From NCBI GenBank assembly GCA_028690755.1, contig JAQVAO010000038.1, positions 1-5,911 on the forward strand: a stretch of DNA of 5,911 bases. Reading direction: 5' to 3'. Position 1 is the first letter of the stretch; the number at the start of each line of letters is the position of its first letter. The notes under the pieces were generated by a model that was not told the origin of the DNA, did not search any database, and saw only the letters and a program-made list of their open reading frames with translations. Below are positions 4,785 to 5,911 of the stretch, piece by piece. This stretch comes from Patescibacteria group bacterium. Lineage in GTDB: Bacteria; Patescibacteriota; UBA1384; XYA2-FULL-43-10; CAINNR01. Made by a program: the position numbers and the translations under genes.

Positions 4785-5911
4785 ACCAACAATCTTCGTC
4801 TTGCTTTATCTCTCCGGTAGTAAAATACCGCGCAATCTTAGAATAATTCAAAAACTTGTCAAAAGTAGCAAAAGAGAGATAAGGAAATATCAAGAGGAAA
4901 AGCTTAAGAAACTTCTATTCCATGCTTATAAAAATGTTCCTTACTATCAGCGAGTTTTGAAAGAATCTGGCGTGATTACAAAATCAGGGAAAGTTGATCT
5001 GAAAAAATTCTCCAATATACCAATTCTAACAAAAGATATTATCCGCGAAGAGGGCAAAAATTTGTACTCCAAAGATTACAAAAGAAGGGGATATTATAAA
5101 AATACCTCCGGTGGATCAACTGGCGAGCCGGTGGAATTTATACAGGACAAAAAATATTCCGATTGGAATGATGCGACAAAAATATTCTATTTTAATTCCC
5201 TAGGTCATGATTGGGGTGATCCGGAGATAAAATTATGGGGGTCGGATCGGGATATTATAAAAGGTAATTTATCTTTGAAAGATAGAGCGACTAATTATCT
5301 TTATAACCGCCGTTTTTTTAATTGCTATAATTTCTCAAAAAATAATATGATCTCTTTATTACTTTTACATAACAGTTATAGGCCAGTAGGATACTGGTCA
5401 TATATGGAGGCTATGAGTGAATTCGCTGATTTTATTGTCGAAAACAATTTGAAAGTGTTCAGCCCTAAATATATTGTATCGACTATTGGTCCATTAGAAG
5501 AGAATGTCAGAAAAAAAATTTCCCAGGCGTTTTCTTGCTCCGTATTTGACCAATACGGTTCGCGAGAAATGGGATTCATCGCGGCAGAATTTCCTGAAAA
5601 TGAAGGCAAATTATCTTTTCCGTGGTTCAATTATGTTGAGAACACTAATGGCTTAGTAAAAAATGTCATTGTAACTAATTTAGTCAACTTTTCAATGCCA
5701 CTTATTCGTTATGATATTGGTGATGCAGCAATAGTTAATAATGGGAATATTAAGCGATTATGTGGTCGCACATTGGGTTTTTTCTATAAAAAAGATGGAT
5801 CATTAATCCACACCCACTTTTTAGTTCAAACATTGTTTTTTGTTGAGTGGATAAAACGTTTTCAGATTATCCAGCCTAATTTCAGGTCAATTGAAATTAA
5901 GGTAGACAAAA
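4768..5911 (+). CDS. CapK/PaaK-like adenylate-forming enzyme (3' end beyond window)
   Basis: The frame is open from ATG 4768 to the last base, giving 381 residues without a stop; the C-terminus is missing. It has the polysaccharide-cluster CapK pattern: KLLFHAYKNVPYY near residue 50, a P-loop-like TSGGSTGEP (113-121) for ATP phosphates, QYGSREMG (262-269) corresponding to the adenylate-binding YGxxE, and RYDIGD (314-319) whose last Asp would bind ribose. Relatives of PaaK (phenylacetate-CoA ligase) activate a carboxylate as acyl-AMP; for CapK proteins in capsule loci the acid and acceptor are generally unproven. Here it may serve acyl or amino-acid decoration of the glycan. ATG 4768 is preferred because it yields a normal N-terminus, with 17 bp overlap with the GT4 gene. 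ATG 4741 in the same frame would add nine residues and is the alternative. Neither has a strong ribosome site, so coupling to GT4 is likely. Confidence 0.88.
   Translation, partial: MINWRKPTIFVLLYLSGSKIPRNLRIIQKLVKSSKREIRKYQEEKLKKLLFHAYKNVPYYQRVLKESGVITKSGKVDLKKFSNIPILTKDIIREEGKNLYSKDYKRRGYYKNTSGGSTGEPVEFIQDKKYSDWNDATKIFYFNSLGHDWGDPEIKLWGSDRDIIKGNLSLKDRATNYLYNRRFFNCYNFSKNNMISLLLLHNSYRPVGYWSYMEAMSEFADFIVENNLKVFSPKYIVSTIGPLEENVRKKISQAFSCSVFDQYGSREMGFIAAEFPENEGKLSFPWFNYVENTNGLVKNVIVTNLVNFSMPLIRYDIGDAAIVNNGNIKRLCGRTLGFFYKKDGSLIHTHFLVQTLFFVEWIKRFQIIQPNFRSIEIKVDK

Noticed and set aside
4421..5630. Minus-strand frames opposite the GT4 and CapK-like genes
   Set aside because: The plus strand there carries continuous, motif-rich coding sequence; the antisense frames show no family signature.
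1..5911. Alternative genetic code with TGA recoded, as in some Patescibacteria lineages
   Set aside because: TGA ends both the S23 and GT-C genes exactly at ATGA overlaps, and the conserved glycines and tryptophans use standard codons.

Overview
The window is a single plus-strand run of six genes for cell-surface glycan synthesis, plus one embedded oddity. Base composition is AT-rich and genes are packed tightly: two ATGA stop/start overlaps (800-803 and 3681-3684), one 17-bp overlap (4768-4784), and gaps of only 39 and 29 bp. TGA, TAA and TAG are all used as stops and tryptophan is TGG, so the standard bacterial code fits. Compact AT-rich organisation, PMT-type membrane glycosyltransferases and a four-helix-bundle (S23) gene inside a glycan operon resemble Candidate Phyla Radiation (Patescibacteria) genomes. 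That placement is an inference; no ribosomal or other phylogenetic marker is present.

Layout: 1-410 is the C-terminal end of a polyprenyl-phosphate-type family 2 glycosyltransferase. 410-449 is a G-rich tandem heptamer array that also carries the Shine-Dalgarno sequence of the next gene. 450-803 is a four-helix-bundle protein of the 23S rRNA intervening-sequence family. 800-1798 is a nucleotide-sugar epimerase, most like UDP-glucuronate 4-epimerase. 1828-3684 is a large polytopic GT-C glycosyltransferase of the PMT/ArnT type. 3681-4784 is a GT4 (GT-B fold) glycosyltransferase. 4768 to the window end is a CapK/PaaK-like adenylate-forming enzyme, truncated by the window. No stretch over 300 bases lacks a gene, and I see no convincing promoter or intrinsic terminator, so this looks like the interior of one operon.

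A plausible joint role: the GT2 enzyme loads a sugar onto a polyprenyl-phosphate carrier, the GT-C enzyme transfers such a lipid-linked sugar outside the membrane, the epimerase supplies UDP-galacturonate or a related sugar, the GT4 enzyme extends the glycan in the cytoplasm, and the CapK-like enzyme may activate a carboxylic acid for decoration. The substrates are inferred.

The most interesting signal is around the four-helix-bundle gene. Its G-rich leader (417-430 and 443-448) has a clear inverted copy at 819-837, just past its stop codon, so the whole ORF sits between inverted repeats. The right copy lies inside the first codons of the epimerase and encodes much of an unusual 17-residue N-terminal extension ahead of the Rossmann fold. 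Directly after it is a 23-nt near-perfect palindrome made of two 11-bp tandem copies. Together these suggest that an S23 cassette inserted at the start of the epimerase gene and supplied its present start codon.
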